From contig CAYZQO010000002.1 in assembly GCA_964480725.1 (NCBI GenBank), forward strand, positions 100,904 through 164,903: a stretch of 64,000 nucleotides of DNA, in the 5' to 3' direction. Below are positions 54,615 through 64,000 of the stretch, one piece after another. Position 1 is the stretch's first letter. Each line of letters opens with the position of its first letter. Made by a program: the position numbers and the translations under genes. The notes beneath the pieces are model-generated. The model saw only the letters and a program-made list of their open reading frames with translations, made no database searches and was not told where the DNA came from. Origin of the DNA: JAFGBI01 sp964480725. GTDB lineage: Bacteria; Myxococcota_A; Polyangia; Polyangiales; Polyangiaceae.

Positions 54615-55787
54615 TCAGAAGCGCCCGCCGACGACGACGCCGGTCGCGCCGCCGCCGAGCCAGGGCGTGACGTGGAGCCTGTCCGCGCGCTTGCTGGCGC
54701 GCTTCGGCCTCGTGTCGACGAAGTAGTAGGTGATGAGCCCGGCGGCCGCGGCCGCCCCGCCCCCGAAGGCGATGTAGGAGGCGATGGCGAGGTCGTCACC
54801 GCGCTTGTCGGCGTCGATGTAGGCGGTGCAGGCGTCGTAGTAGCTCGTGTCGCCCGGGTACGCCTGGTACGGAGGGATGGACTCCCAGTCCCCGCACGGC
54901 GCTTGCCCTGTGATCTGATCGGCCTGCGCCTGCGCCAGGATCACCGCTTCGGTGTCCGCGGCCTCGTCGTGTTCGTTGATGGCCGCGACTTGGAGCCCGA
55001 TCCCGGCTCCGACGCCGCCCAGCGCCACCACCCCCAGGATCATGGCGACGGGTTTGTGGACGAACCAGTGCGGGAACTTCTCGCGGCCCTCCCTGGCCTC
55101 GACGGGCTCCTCCTTCGCCGGCTCCTTGCGTTCGCGCTTCGGCGGCTCCGCCGCCTTCTTGGGCTCGGCGGGGGCGTCCCCAGCCGGCACGACCGCCGCC
55201 GGTGCTTCCTCCTCTGCGGCCCCGAAGGTGAACTCGATCGACGTCGCGGCGCCCGCCCGGGCCGCCACCGACTCCGAGCGGGAGTCGTCGCCGAACCGAA
55301 CCTCGACGGTGTAGCTGCCGGGCTTCAGGTAGAGCGGGTCCTCGAGGGGGATCACCCCGAAGGCCTCCCCGTCCACCAGCACCTTGGCGCCCGCCCGATC
55401 GGACTCGACCTTCACGGTCCCGATCTTCTCCTTGGCCTCGGCGAGTCCGGCCTCGGCCTCCGAGCGCTTGGAGGCCTCCGATCCCAGCCGGAGGTACTCG
55501 GCGAAATGCTGGGCGGCGATGGCCTCGTGACCCGGCATGCGGAGCTCGCTCTGCGCCAGGTTGAGGAGCACGGACGGGTGCTGCTTCAGGGCGTAGGCCT
55601 GGACGAAGGACACCCGGGCCTTCGCGTACTGCCCGGCGTCGAACTGGCGGACTCCCTCCTGGAACCGCTGTCGCGCCGTCACGGTCGCGGGGTCGTCGTC
55701 GGCGCGTGCCGGCGGGGAGGCCACGATCGCGATGGCCAGGACCATCAACCACAGGAATGTCACGGAGTGGCGGTGAGAACTCAACAT
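54615..55787 (-). CDS. PEGA/TPR-containing envelope protein
   Basis: 390 residues. The signal peptide is VTFLWLMVLAIAIVASPPARA. TPR-like helices cover 30-115 (RFQEGVRQFDAGQYAKARVSFVQAYAL, HPSVLLNLAQSEL). A PEGA-type beta domain is at about 120-190 (GTVKVESDRAGAKVLVDGEAFGVIPL, LKPGSYTVEV). A Lys/Glu/Pro linker, a TM helix (about 255-275, KPVAMILGVVALGGVGAGIGL), a Cys-pair loop and a second hydrophobic segment (about 335-355) follow. This TPR-PEGA-TM layout is common in myxobacteria; function is not established. It is convergent with the sigma-54 activator and divergent from the amidase. Confidence 0.8.
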   Translation of the reverse strand: MLSSHRHSVTFLWLMVLAIAIVASPPARADDDPATVTARQRFQEGVRQFDAGQYAKARVSFVQAYALKQHPSVLLNLAQSELRMPGHEAIAAQHFAEYLRLGSEASKRSEAEAGLAEAKEKIGTVKVESDRAGAKVLVDGEAFGVIPLEDPLYLKPGSYTVEVRFGDDSRSESVAARAGAATSIEFTFGAAEEEAPAAVVPAGDAPAEPKKAAEPPKRERKEPAKEEPVEAREGREKFPHWFVHKPVAMILGVVALGGVGAGIGLQVAAINEHDEAADTEAVILAQAQADQITGQAPCGDWESIPPYQAYPGDTSYYDACTAYIDADKRGDDLAIASYIAFGGGAAAAAGLITYYFVDTRPKRASKRADRLHVTPWLGGGATGVVVGGRF

Positions 55788-56012
55788 GTCCGAACCCAAG
55801 GCTCGGGCCGAGGCTACCACCCGGGTTCTCGCGGACGCAAACGTCCCTGGCGCCGCCGACCGACTCCGGCATCGGGTCCGCACCGACCGACGCGGCTCGA
55901 AGCGGCGCCGCGTCTCCCACGCGGACGCCGTGGGGCCGCGAACGCAGGTCGCCCCTGGCCGCCCTGCAGGGGTCTTGTAACATTGCACTGACGGTCCCGA
56001 GTGCGAGGCACG

Positions 56013-57683
56013 GTGAAGGAACGAGACGGGAAGAGCCGACGAGCCATCGTCATCGTCGCGCTGTCTCTGCTGGCGGCCTGTGGGCGCCCGAGCGCGCCGG
56101 CGCCGGGGCAGGCGCCCGTGGCGGTCGTCTCCGGCGCGGACGGGCCGCTCGGGCCACGCGCGGAGGTCGTCGCGAGCGCCGACGCGCTCGCGCTCGCCGG
56201 TGCCCGGGCGTCCGGGCCGGAGGCGGCGCGCCTGTCCGTCGCCGCGGCGGGCCTGCGGGAGCGCCTCTGGCGCCACGAACGAAGAGCGGCCGACGGTCTC
56301 GAGGCGCTCGAGCTGTACGACACCGCCGCGCGGGCCGAACCCGCGCGGGCCTGCGATCTCCGGGTGACAAGGGCGCTGCTCGCCGGAGACATCGACGGCG
56401 ACCCCGAGCGCGCCTACCGGGAGATCTACGCGACTCGTGCGACCGCCCCGCGCGGCGCGTGCGCCGCTCGAGCTGGCGCGCTGCTGGACTTGCTCGAGGC
56501 GTACCGGCCGCTGCCGAACATCCTCGGTGAACTCGACCGCGCCGCGCGGGGCGATCCGGGCGCGGGCCCCGTCGCCTCCAGCGCGCCGCGCACGACGGTT
56601 GACGGTGCGGGGACGGTCGTGGTCCCGGCGCTGGATCCGGCGTCGGCGGGAGGCAGCGCTCGCATTACGGCCGTCGAGCGGTACCCCGGCGAGGAGTCGG
56701 CGCGGATCGTGGTCGTGCTCACGCAGCCCGCGCAGTTCGAGGTGGGGTTCATCCCCCAGCAGGGCGAGGTGGACGCCCGGCTGTTCGTGGACGTGAAGGG
56801 CGCGAAGTACAAGGGTCCGCTCGGTTTCGAGGCGACGGGGCTCGTCAAGCGAGTGCGCCTCGGGCAGCGCCCCGACGGGACCCGGCTCGTGCTCGATCTC
56901 GCGGCGCCGGTGCACCGCCGGATCTTCTACCTCCCCGAGCCGTTCCGCCTCGTCATCGACGTCGCGACCACTCCACCAGCGGACCTGGCACCGCCCGTCG
57001 CCACCGGGCAGCGCCTGGTGCGCCGGGTCGTGATCGATGCCGGACACGGTGGCCACGATCCGGGCGCGATGGGGCCGAACGGGTTGCGTGAGAAGGACGT
57101 CACGCTCGACATCGCGCACCGCGTCGCGCCGCTCCTGGCTCGAGAGCTCGGGATCACCACGCTGATGACGCGCGACTCCGACGAGTTCGTGCCCCTCGAC
57201 GAGCGGACCGCGCGCGCCAACGCCTTCAAGGCCGATCTGTTCGTGTCCATTCACTGCAATGCGTCCGAGGACGCCGGGGCGAGTGGCTTCATGACCTTCG
57301 TCCTCGACGACTCGAAGGATGCGTTGGCAGCGGAGATCGCGGCGCGGGAGAACGCGGCCTCTCCGGCCGCTGCAGCCGAACTAGCGAGCGTTATGGGTCA
57401 GGTGGTGGATCCCGCGAGCCTCGCCCGGTCGGTCCACTTCGCGGAGCTCCTGCAACGGGCGGCGTCGGCCTCCCTGGGCATCGAGTACCGGGGTGCTGCG
57501 GATCGGGGGGTCCGTCGCGCGGGGTTCTATGTCCTGGCGGGCGCGCACATGCCGGCGGTGCTGTTCGAGGTGTCCTTCATCAGCGACGAGACCGAGGCGC
57601 TCCGGTTGAACACCGGCGACTACCGGCAGAAGCTCGCGGACGCCGTCGTCAACGCCGTGCGGGCGTACCGTGAGGGCCGCTGA
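56013..57683 (+). CDS. N-acetylmuramoyl-L-alanine amidase (AmiC type), lipoprotein
   Basis: 556 residues. The lipobox is SLLAAC near residue 23. A helical segment (60-185) is followed by an AMIN domain (about 210-320, YPGEESARIVVVLTQPAQFEV, GLVKRVRLGQRPDGTRLVLDL). The Amidase_3 catalytic domain covers about 335-556. Zinc and catalytic residues are present: DAGHGGHDPGA, LREKDVTLDIA, SIHCNA and LFEVSFIS. The enzyme splits stem peptides from peptidoglycan, mainly at division. The GTG at 56013 has GAGG 5 nt upstream and is preferred over the GTG at 56001. The roughly 75-residue insert between SIHCNA and the final Glu motif is usual for the AmiA/B/C group and may carry the regulatory helix. Confidence 0.92.
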   Translation: MKERDGKSRRAIVIVALSLLAACGRPSAPAPGQAPVAVVSGADGPLGPRAEVVASADALALAGARASGPEAARLSVAAAGLRERLWRHERRAADGLEALELYDTAARAEPARACDLRVTRALLAGDIDGDPERAYREIYATRATAPRGACAARAGALLDLLEAYRPLPNILGELDRAARGDPGAGPVASSAPRTTVDGAGTVVVPALDPASAGGSARITAVERYPGEESARIVVVLTQPAQFEVGFIPQQGEVDARLFVDVKGAKYKGPLGFEATGLVKRVRLGQRPDGTRLVLDLAAPVHRRIFYLPEPFRLVIDVATTPPADLAPPVATGQRLVRRVVIDAGHGGHDPGAMGPNGLREKDVTLDIAHRVAPLLARELGITTLMTRDSDEFVPLDERTARANAFKADLFVSIHCNASEDAGASGFMTFVLDDSKDALAAEIAARENAASPAAAAELASVMGQVVDPASLARSVHFAELLQRAASASLGIEYRGAADRGVRRAGFYVLAGAHMPAVLFEVSFISDETEALRLNTGDYRQKLADAVVNAVRAYREGR

Positions 57684-57793
57684 TGTCGTCGGGGAGGGAC
57701 CGCGAGGGGCGCCAGCCGCCCCGCAAACACATGCCCCCGGCGCGCTTCCAGGCTGAGCGGCCCGACGAGGGACGGAATTCAACGGTGTCCGGC

Positions 57794-57822
57794 TTGACGG
57801 CCAAGGTGCGGGTATCTATCCT
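57794..57822 (+). promoter_or_regulatory. dksA promoter
   Basis: -35 TTGACG, 17-bp spacer, -10 TATCCT. The start is near 57829, about 39 nt before the dksA ATG. Confidence 0.55.
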
Positions 57823-57867
57823 GCTTGGCCCCTTCAGGGACCGCGTAGAGCGAGGTTTCGAGCCACC

Positions 57868-58239
57868 ATGACGACGATGACCAAGGCACAGCTCAAGAAG
57901 TTCAGGGAGTCGCTGGAGGCGAAGCGTCTGGAGATAATCCAGCGCGCCCGGCAGACGCTCGACGAGGACATGACTCTCGACGTGGACGACCTGCCCGACG
58001 AGATGGATCTGGCCTCCAGCGAGTACCTCCAGAGCTTCACCTTCCGGCTGCGCGGCAGGGAGCGCATGCTGCTCGACAAGATCCAGAAGGCGCTGGTGCG
58101 CCTCGATGACGGCACCTTCGGCGTGTGCGAAGAATGCAGCGAGAAGATCTCGCAGAAGCGCCTCGAGGCGCGCCCCGAAACCACGCTCTGCATCCGCTGC
58201 AAGGAGGAGCAGGAGCGGATCGAGAAGGACTTCGGCTGA
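57868..58239 (+). CDS. dksA: DksA/TraR-type zinc-finger transcription factor
   Basis: 123 residues, near the usual length for small DksA proteins. The coiled-coil arm covers about 4-75, with the acidic DLPDEMDLASSE at the tip side. The zinc finger is complete: CEEC and CIRC, followed by a basic/acidic helix. DksA binds the RNA polymerase secondary channel and works with ppGpp on rRNA and stress promoters. It has its own promoter and a downstream hairpin before the convergent uvrA. An Asp pair at the coil tip could be DED-like (DEDM, DVDD). Confidence 0.92.
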   Translation: MTTMTKAQLKKFRESLEAKRLEIIQRARQTLDEDMTLDVDDLPDEMDLASSEYLQSFTFRLRGRERMLLDKIQKALVRLDDGTFGVCEECSEKISQKRLEARPETTLCIRCKEEQERIEKDFG

Positions 58240-58250
58240 CGCTGCCCCGT

Positions 58251-58272
58251 CGCGAGTGTTTGGCGACTCGCG
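58251..58272. terminator. terminator-like hairpin
   Basis: CGCGAGT pairs with ACTCGCG around an 8-nt loop, between the convergent dksA and uvrA genes (11 bp from each stop). There is no U-tract. Confidence 0.5.
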
Positions 58273-58282
58273 CCGCCGAGTT

Positions 58283-61156
<2,874 letters not shown>

Positions 61157-61460
61157 CGACAGGTGGCTCCTCTATCACAGGTCAAGGTTCCAGGCGCCGG
61201 GCCGGCTCAAGGGGTTTGGCCTCGCGGCCTGCTGGCCGAGCGTCGTTCACCGGCCCGCGCCGGGACGCCACCCGAAAGTCGGTCCCCGTTGCCGCGGGCG
61301 CGTGGTTCGTCTACCGTGCGCCCCGTGGAGCCTGGTGTCCGGCGCGCCTTCGACGATCCAAGAGAAGCTCGTCGCGGGTTCCGGGTACGGGGCATCGAGG
61401 GCATCGCCGGCGCACCTTGCGCCACGGGTACGGTTCTTGCTGCCAATACTAGGCCAAGCA
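61157..61460. other. divergent region between uvrA and tRNA
   Basis: 304 bp. It must carry the uvrA promoter (minus) and the tRNA promoter (plus), but no clear -35/-10 pair or SOS-type box is seen. No ORF is convincing. Confidence 0.4.
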
Positions 61461-61534
61461 GGGCCCATAGCTCAATCGGTCAGAGCCCCCGGCTCATAAC
61501 CGGGCTGTTGCTGGTTCGAACCCAGCTGGGCCCA
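61461..61534 (+). tRNA. tRNA with CAT anticodon (Met elongator or Ile2)
   Basis: A clean 74-nt cloverleaf: acceptor GGGCCCA/TGGGCCC, D-arm GCTC/GAGC, anticodon stem CCCGG/CCGGG with loop CTCATAA (CAT at 61495-61497), T-arm GCTGG-TTCGAAC-CCAGC, discriminator A. CCA is not encoded. It lacks the three G-C pairs of an initiator anticodon stem (GGG/CCC), so it is not tRNA-fMet. Whether it is Met or lysidine-modified Ile2 cannot be read by eye. Confidence 0.9.
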
Positions 61535-61810
61535 CCGCGCAGCGATGGGGCGGGTAAGAGGGCGGGCGCCGGACTGCGTCTCGCGCCGACCGGGCGCGCG
61601 GGCGACGCGCGCACGATCCGCTCCTCCTCGGTGGACGGGCGGCGCATCGCTGGCAGACTCGGTAGCGCGACCCCTCTCCCGCCGGGCGCGAGGCGTCCGG
61701 CGGGAGGCTTCACCGTGACCTTGCTCCAGGCACCGCTCGTTTCCCGTCTGTCGGCCGCCGCTCGCCCGGCAGGCCAAGGATGAAGGTCGAAGGGGCTCCA
61801 AGAGAAGTCA

Positions 61811-62563
61811 ATGCCACAACCGAGTATTCAGGAACAGATCGTCGCCCTCGAGGCGCTGGCCGTCATGGACGCGGAGCTCGGGGAGCTGACCTCACAGCTC
61901 GAGAGCAAGCGTGAGGCCCTCGCCGGGAAGAAGCAGCGCCTCGGGGAGTTTGAGGAGCGCATCCAGACGTCTCAGTCGAGCGCGGACGAGATGGAACGGA
62001 TGAAGTCGGACCTTGTCCACGAGCTGAGGCAGATGAGCCAGCAGGTGGACAAGTCGCGCGAAAAGATGGCCCGCTGTCGCACCGAACGCGAGGCGAACGC
62101 GGTGCAGCGGGAGCTCGAGGAGCTCCGGAAGCTCTACCGCGACCGCGAGCTCGAGGTGGAGAAGCTCAACGCGCTCGTCGAGCAGGCCCGCACCGAGATC
62201 GATACGACCGCGGCGCAGCGCGCGGAGCTCCTGGCTGAGCTCGGGTCGAGCGAGGGCGACCTGATGCAGAGCCTCAGTGAGCTCGAGGCGCAGATCACCG
62301 AGCGTGACCGTGCGCGGGGCGCTGTCGCGCAGAAGCTCCCGAACCCGCTCTTGCGTCGCTACGACATGGTGCGCAAGCGCCGGGGGACGGGGGTGTCGCA
62401 CACGGGGGACGGCACCTGCAGCGGCTGTCACCTGGCGATGCCGCCGCAGCAGTTTCAGATCCTGATGCGCCGCGCGCAGCTCGACACCTGCCCGCACTGC
62501 AGCCGCATCATCTACTTCAAGCCGCCGGAGCCCGCGGCCTCCCTGTCGAACGACGGCGCCTGA
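61811..62563 (+). CDS. zinc-ribbon coiled-coil protein (C4 type, CT398-like)
   Basis: 250 residues. A long coiled coil covers about 10-185 (Glu/Lys/Arg/Leu-rich, with REANAVQRELEELRK near residue 95). The C4 zinc ribbon is at about 195-240: CSGCHLAMPPQQFQ then CPHCSRIIYF. The family (zf-RING_7 / DUF164) is widespread; a role with nucleic acid or flagellar/secretory partners has been proposed for some members, none certain here. A kinase gene follows 43 bp downstream on the same strand, and a tRNA precedes. Confidence 0.85.
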   Translation: MPQPSIQEQIVALEALAVMDAELGELTSQLESKREALAGKKQRLGEFEERIQTSQSSADEMERMKSDLVHELRQMSQQVDKSREKMARCRTEREANAVQRELEELRKLYRDRELEVEKLNALVEQARTEIDTTAAQRAELLAELGSSEGDLMQSLSELEAQITERDRARGAVAQKLPNPLLRRYDMVRKRRGTGVSHTGDGTCSGCHLAMPPQQFQILMRRAQLDTCPHCSRIIYFKPPEPAASLSNDGA

Positions 62564-62606
62564 CGGGGCGGCGGGCGGCCGGGACGCGCGCCCGCAGGGG
62601 GACGAG

Positions 62607-63923
62607 TTGAAGGCGTGTTCCGCTTGCGGGCGGCTCTTCCCGGCGGACGCGGGGTTCTGCCCCGCGGATGGGACGCTCCTGGCGGACTTGAGCGCGGTGC
62701 CGGCGCCGCCGGACCCGCAGGACGCACGCGTCGGTCGCCTGGTGTGCGGGCGCTACGAGGTCCGTCGGGTGGTGGCCGACGGGGGGACGGGGCGGATCTA
62801 CGAGGCGATCGAGCGACCGACGCTCCGCCACGTCGCGCTCAAGATCCTCCACGCCGACGTCGTCGCGGACGAGGTCGTGCTCGCCCGCTTCCGGCGAGAG
62901 TTCGAGGTGAGCCGGCTGCTCACGCACCGCCACGTCGTAGAGGTCATCGATCTCTTGCCCACCGAGGACGGGAGCGTCGCGCTGGTGATGGAGTACCTGC
63001 ACGGGGAGGTGCTCCGCGGCCGGCTGTGGCGCGAGGGCACGCTCGCCCCCGACCGGCTCGTGCGCATGGTGTCCCAGCTTGCCCTCGCGCTCGACGAGGC
63101 TCATGCGCTTCGCCTCGTGCACCGGGATCTGAAGCCGGACAACCTCTTCTTATGCCCGACCACCGCCGGGGATCGGGTCAAGATCCTCGACTTCGGCTCG
63201 GTGCGCGACAACACCGCCTCGGCGAAGAAGCTCACGGTGCTCGGCACCACCATCGGCTCCCCGTTCTACATGGCTCCCGAGCAGGCGCAGGGGCTGGACA
63301 CGCTCGACCACCGCGCCGACGTGTGGGCGCTGGCCGCAATCGTGTACGAGTGCGTCACCGGTCGGGTCCCGTTCTCGGGCAACAACGGCCCGAGCATCCT
63401 GTTCGAGATCCTCACCCGGGAGCCGTCCCCGCCGAGCCGGGCCGCGGCCGGCGCGCGGCACCCCGTCCCGGCCGCGGTGGACCGGGTACTGGCTGGGGCC
63501 TTCCAGAAGGATCCCGCGCGGCGCACGCCCTCGGTGGGGGCGCTTGCCGACGCGCTCGGCGCGGCCTACGGGCTCGACGGCGACCACCGCAATTGGGCCG
63601 TCACCTCGCAGGAGGCCCTCGCCGGGCAGCTCGCCGCGGAGCGGCCCCTGCCGCCGGTCGTGCGCCGGCCGCCCGCTGCTGCGGTGGCCGACGCCGGTGG
63701 AGCAGAGGCCGACGCGGCCGCGTCCGTGACGCCTGCGACCGGCGGCGACGGGGTCGCCGAGCGCACCGACCGTGCCGCGGTGAGTCGGTTCCCGGCCGAG
63801 AAGGCTCCGCCCGTCCCGGTGTCGACCCGACCGTCCCCCGCCGCCGTCCTGCTCTCCGTCCTACTGGTGCTCACCGCGCTCGGCGTCGGGATGCTGGCGG
63901 CCTGGCTCTTCGCCCTGCGGTGA
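62607..63923 (+). CDS. zinc-ribbon Ser/Thr protein kinase with C-terminal TM
   Basis: 438 residues from a TTG at 62607 with AGGGGGAC upstream. An N-terminal zinc-ribbon-like start (CSACG, then FCPADG) precedes the kinase domain (about 48-320). Kinase motifs: VADGGTGRIYEA, ALKILHAD, HRDLKPDN, DFGSVRD, GSPFYMAPEQAQG. A Pro/Ala linker (340-410) leads to a TM helix (about 414-436, AAVLLSVLLVLTALGVGMLAAWLF) at the very C-terminus. The active site is therefore cytoplasmic, and the protein has almost no outside part. Its stop overlaps the start of the next gene (GTGA). Confidence 0.9.
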   Translation: MKACSACGRLFPADAGFCPADGTLLADLSAVPAPPDPQDARVGRLVCGRYEVRRVVADGGTGRIYEAIERPTLRHVALKILHADVVADEVVLARFRREFEVSRLLTHRHVVEVIDLLPTEDGSVALVMEYLHGEVLRGRLWREGTLAPDRLVRMVSQLALALDEAHALRLVHRDLKPDNLFLCPTTAGDRVKILDFGSVRDNTASAKKLTVLGTTIGSPFYMAPEQAQGLDTLDHRADVWALAAIVYECVTGRVPFSGNNGPSILFEILTREPSPPSRAAAGARHPVPAAVDRVLAGAFQKDPARRTPSVGALADALGAAYGLDGDHRNWAVTSQEALAGQLAAERPLPPVVRRPPAAAVADAGGAEADAAASVTPATGGDGVAERTDRAAVSRFPAEKAPPVPVSTRPSPAAVLLSVLLVLTALGVGMLAAWLFALR

Positions 63924-64000
63924 CCGCGCCGGCGCCGATCATCGTCATCGAGAAGGAGGCGGAGATCCGCATCGCCGCCGCGAACGCCACCGTGAACCTT
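63920..64000 (+). CDS. hypothetical protein, 5' fragment
   Basis: Twenty-seven codons from a GTG that overlaps the kinase stop (GTGA) run off the right edge. The start reads VTAPAPIIVIEKEAEIRIAA, with no signal peptide visible. It is probably translationally coupled to the kinase. Too little is present to name it. Confidence 0.5.
   Translation, partial: MTAPAPIIVIEKEAEIRIAAANATVNL

Noticed and set aside
54615..57254. 879-codon minus-strand frame joining the PEGA protein to a long N-terminal part
   Set aside because: The upstream half is antisense to the amidase. The ATG at 55787 gives a proper signal peptide, so the gene starts there.
57683..57871. 62-codon frame between the amidase and dksA
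   Set aside because: It overlaps the dksA promoter and start, has atypical composition and no ribosome-binding site of its own.

Overview
The window is a continuous, gene-dense, very GC-rich chromosomal segment. Its family content points to Myxococcota: myxobacterial-type Ser/Thr kinases, many FHA domains, myxobacterial outer-membrane beta-barrels, an AgmX/PglI C-terminal domain, and giant TPR proteins. No phage, transposon, IS element, CRISPR array or rRNA gene is visible. Two tRNAs (His-GTG and one with a CAT anticodon) and ordinary housekeeping genes (frr, ftsY, dksA, uvrA, a YchF-like GTPase) lie between the specialised genes.

Layout. 1-9 kb: lipoproteins, a DUF4380-like protein, an FHA protein and a 1851-residue TPR protein on the minus strand. 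9.4-20.5 kb: YchF-like GTPase, ROK sugar kinase, FHA-diguanylate cyclase, Ser/Thr kinase, frr, PP2C phosphatase, a lipoprotein, tRNA-His, a cache/HAMP membrane sensor and a HEAT protein. 20.6-52.2 kb: the main feature, a locus that matches the glt (adventurous gliding / focal-adhesion) machinery. It holds two OM beta-barrels (GltA/GltB-like, minus strand), a Cys-rich lipoprotein in a GltK-like position, then on the plus strand gltC, gltD (agmU), gltE (aglT), gltF, gltG (pglI), a TPR lipoprotein and gltI (about 3790 residues). ftsY, a yraN-like gene and three envelope/HEAT/HAMP genes are inserted between the minus-strand and plus-strand halves. 52-64 kb: another OM barrel, an FHA sigma-54 activator, a PEGA/TPR protein, an AmiC-type amidase, dksA, uvrA, tRNA-CAU, a zinc-ribbon coiled-coil protein and a second Ser/Thr kinase.

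How the genes may work together. GltC/D/E/F are periplasmic or lipoprotein parts. GltG crosses the inner membrane, with a cytoplasmic FHA domain and a periplasmic TonB-like end. GltI is the large cytoplasmic TPR scaffold, and the barrels are the outer-membrane partners. The energising motor (aglRQS), gltJ and a certain gltH are not in the window. The phospho-signalling parts (two kinases, one PP2C phosphatase, four FHA proteins) are a plausible control layer, but nothing in the sequence ties them to the machinery directly.

Most novel points: (i) the 1851-residue TPR protein at the left is a GltI paralogue, and both end in the same roughly 200-residue domain, which looks like an M48-type metallopeptidase fold with its zinc ligands lost; (ii) what I recall as two separate glt clusters in Myxococcus xanthus are joined here; (iii) a conserved 40-bp palindromic hairpin element occurs twice, each time just after a plus-strand gene and before a long terminator hairpin. 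Gene identities come from reading the translations; no database search was run.
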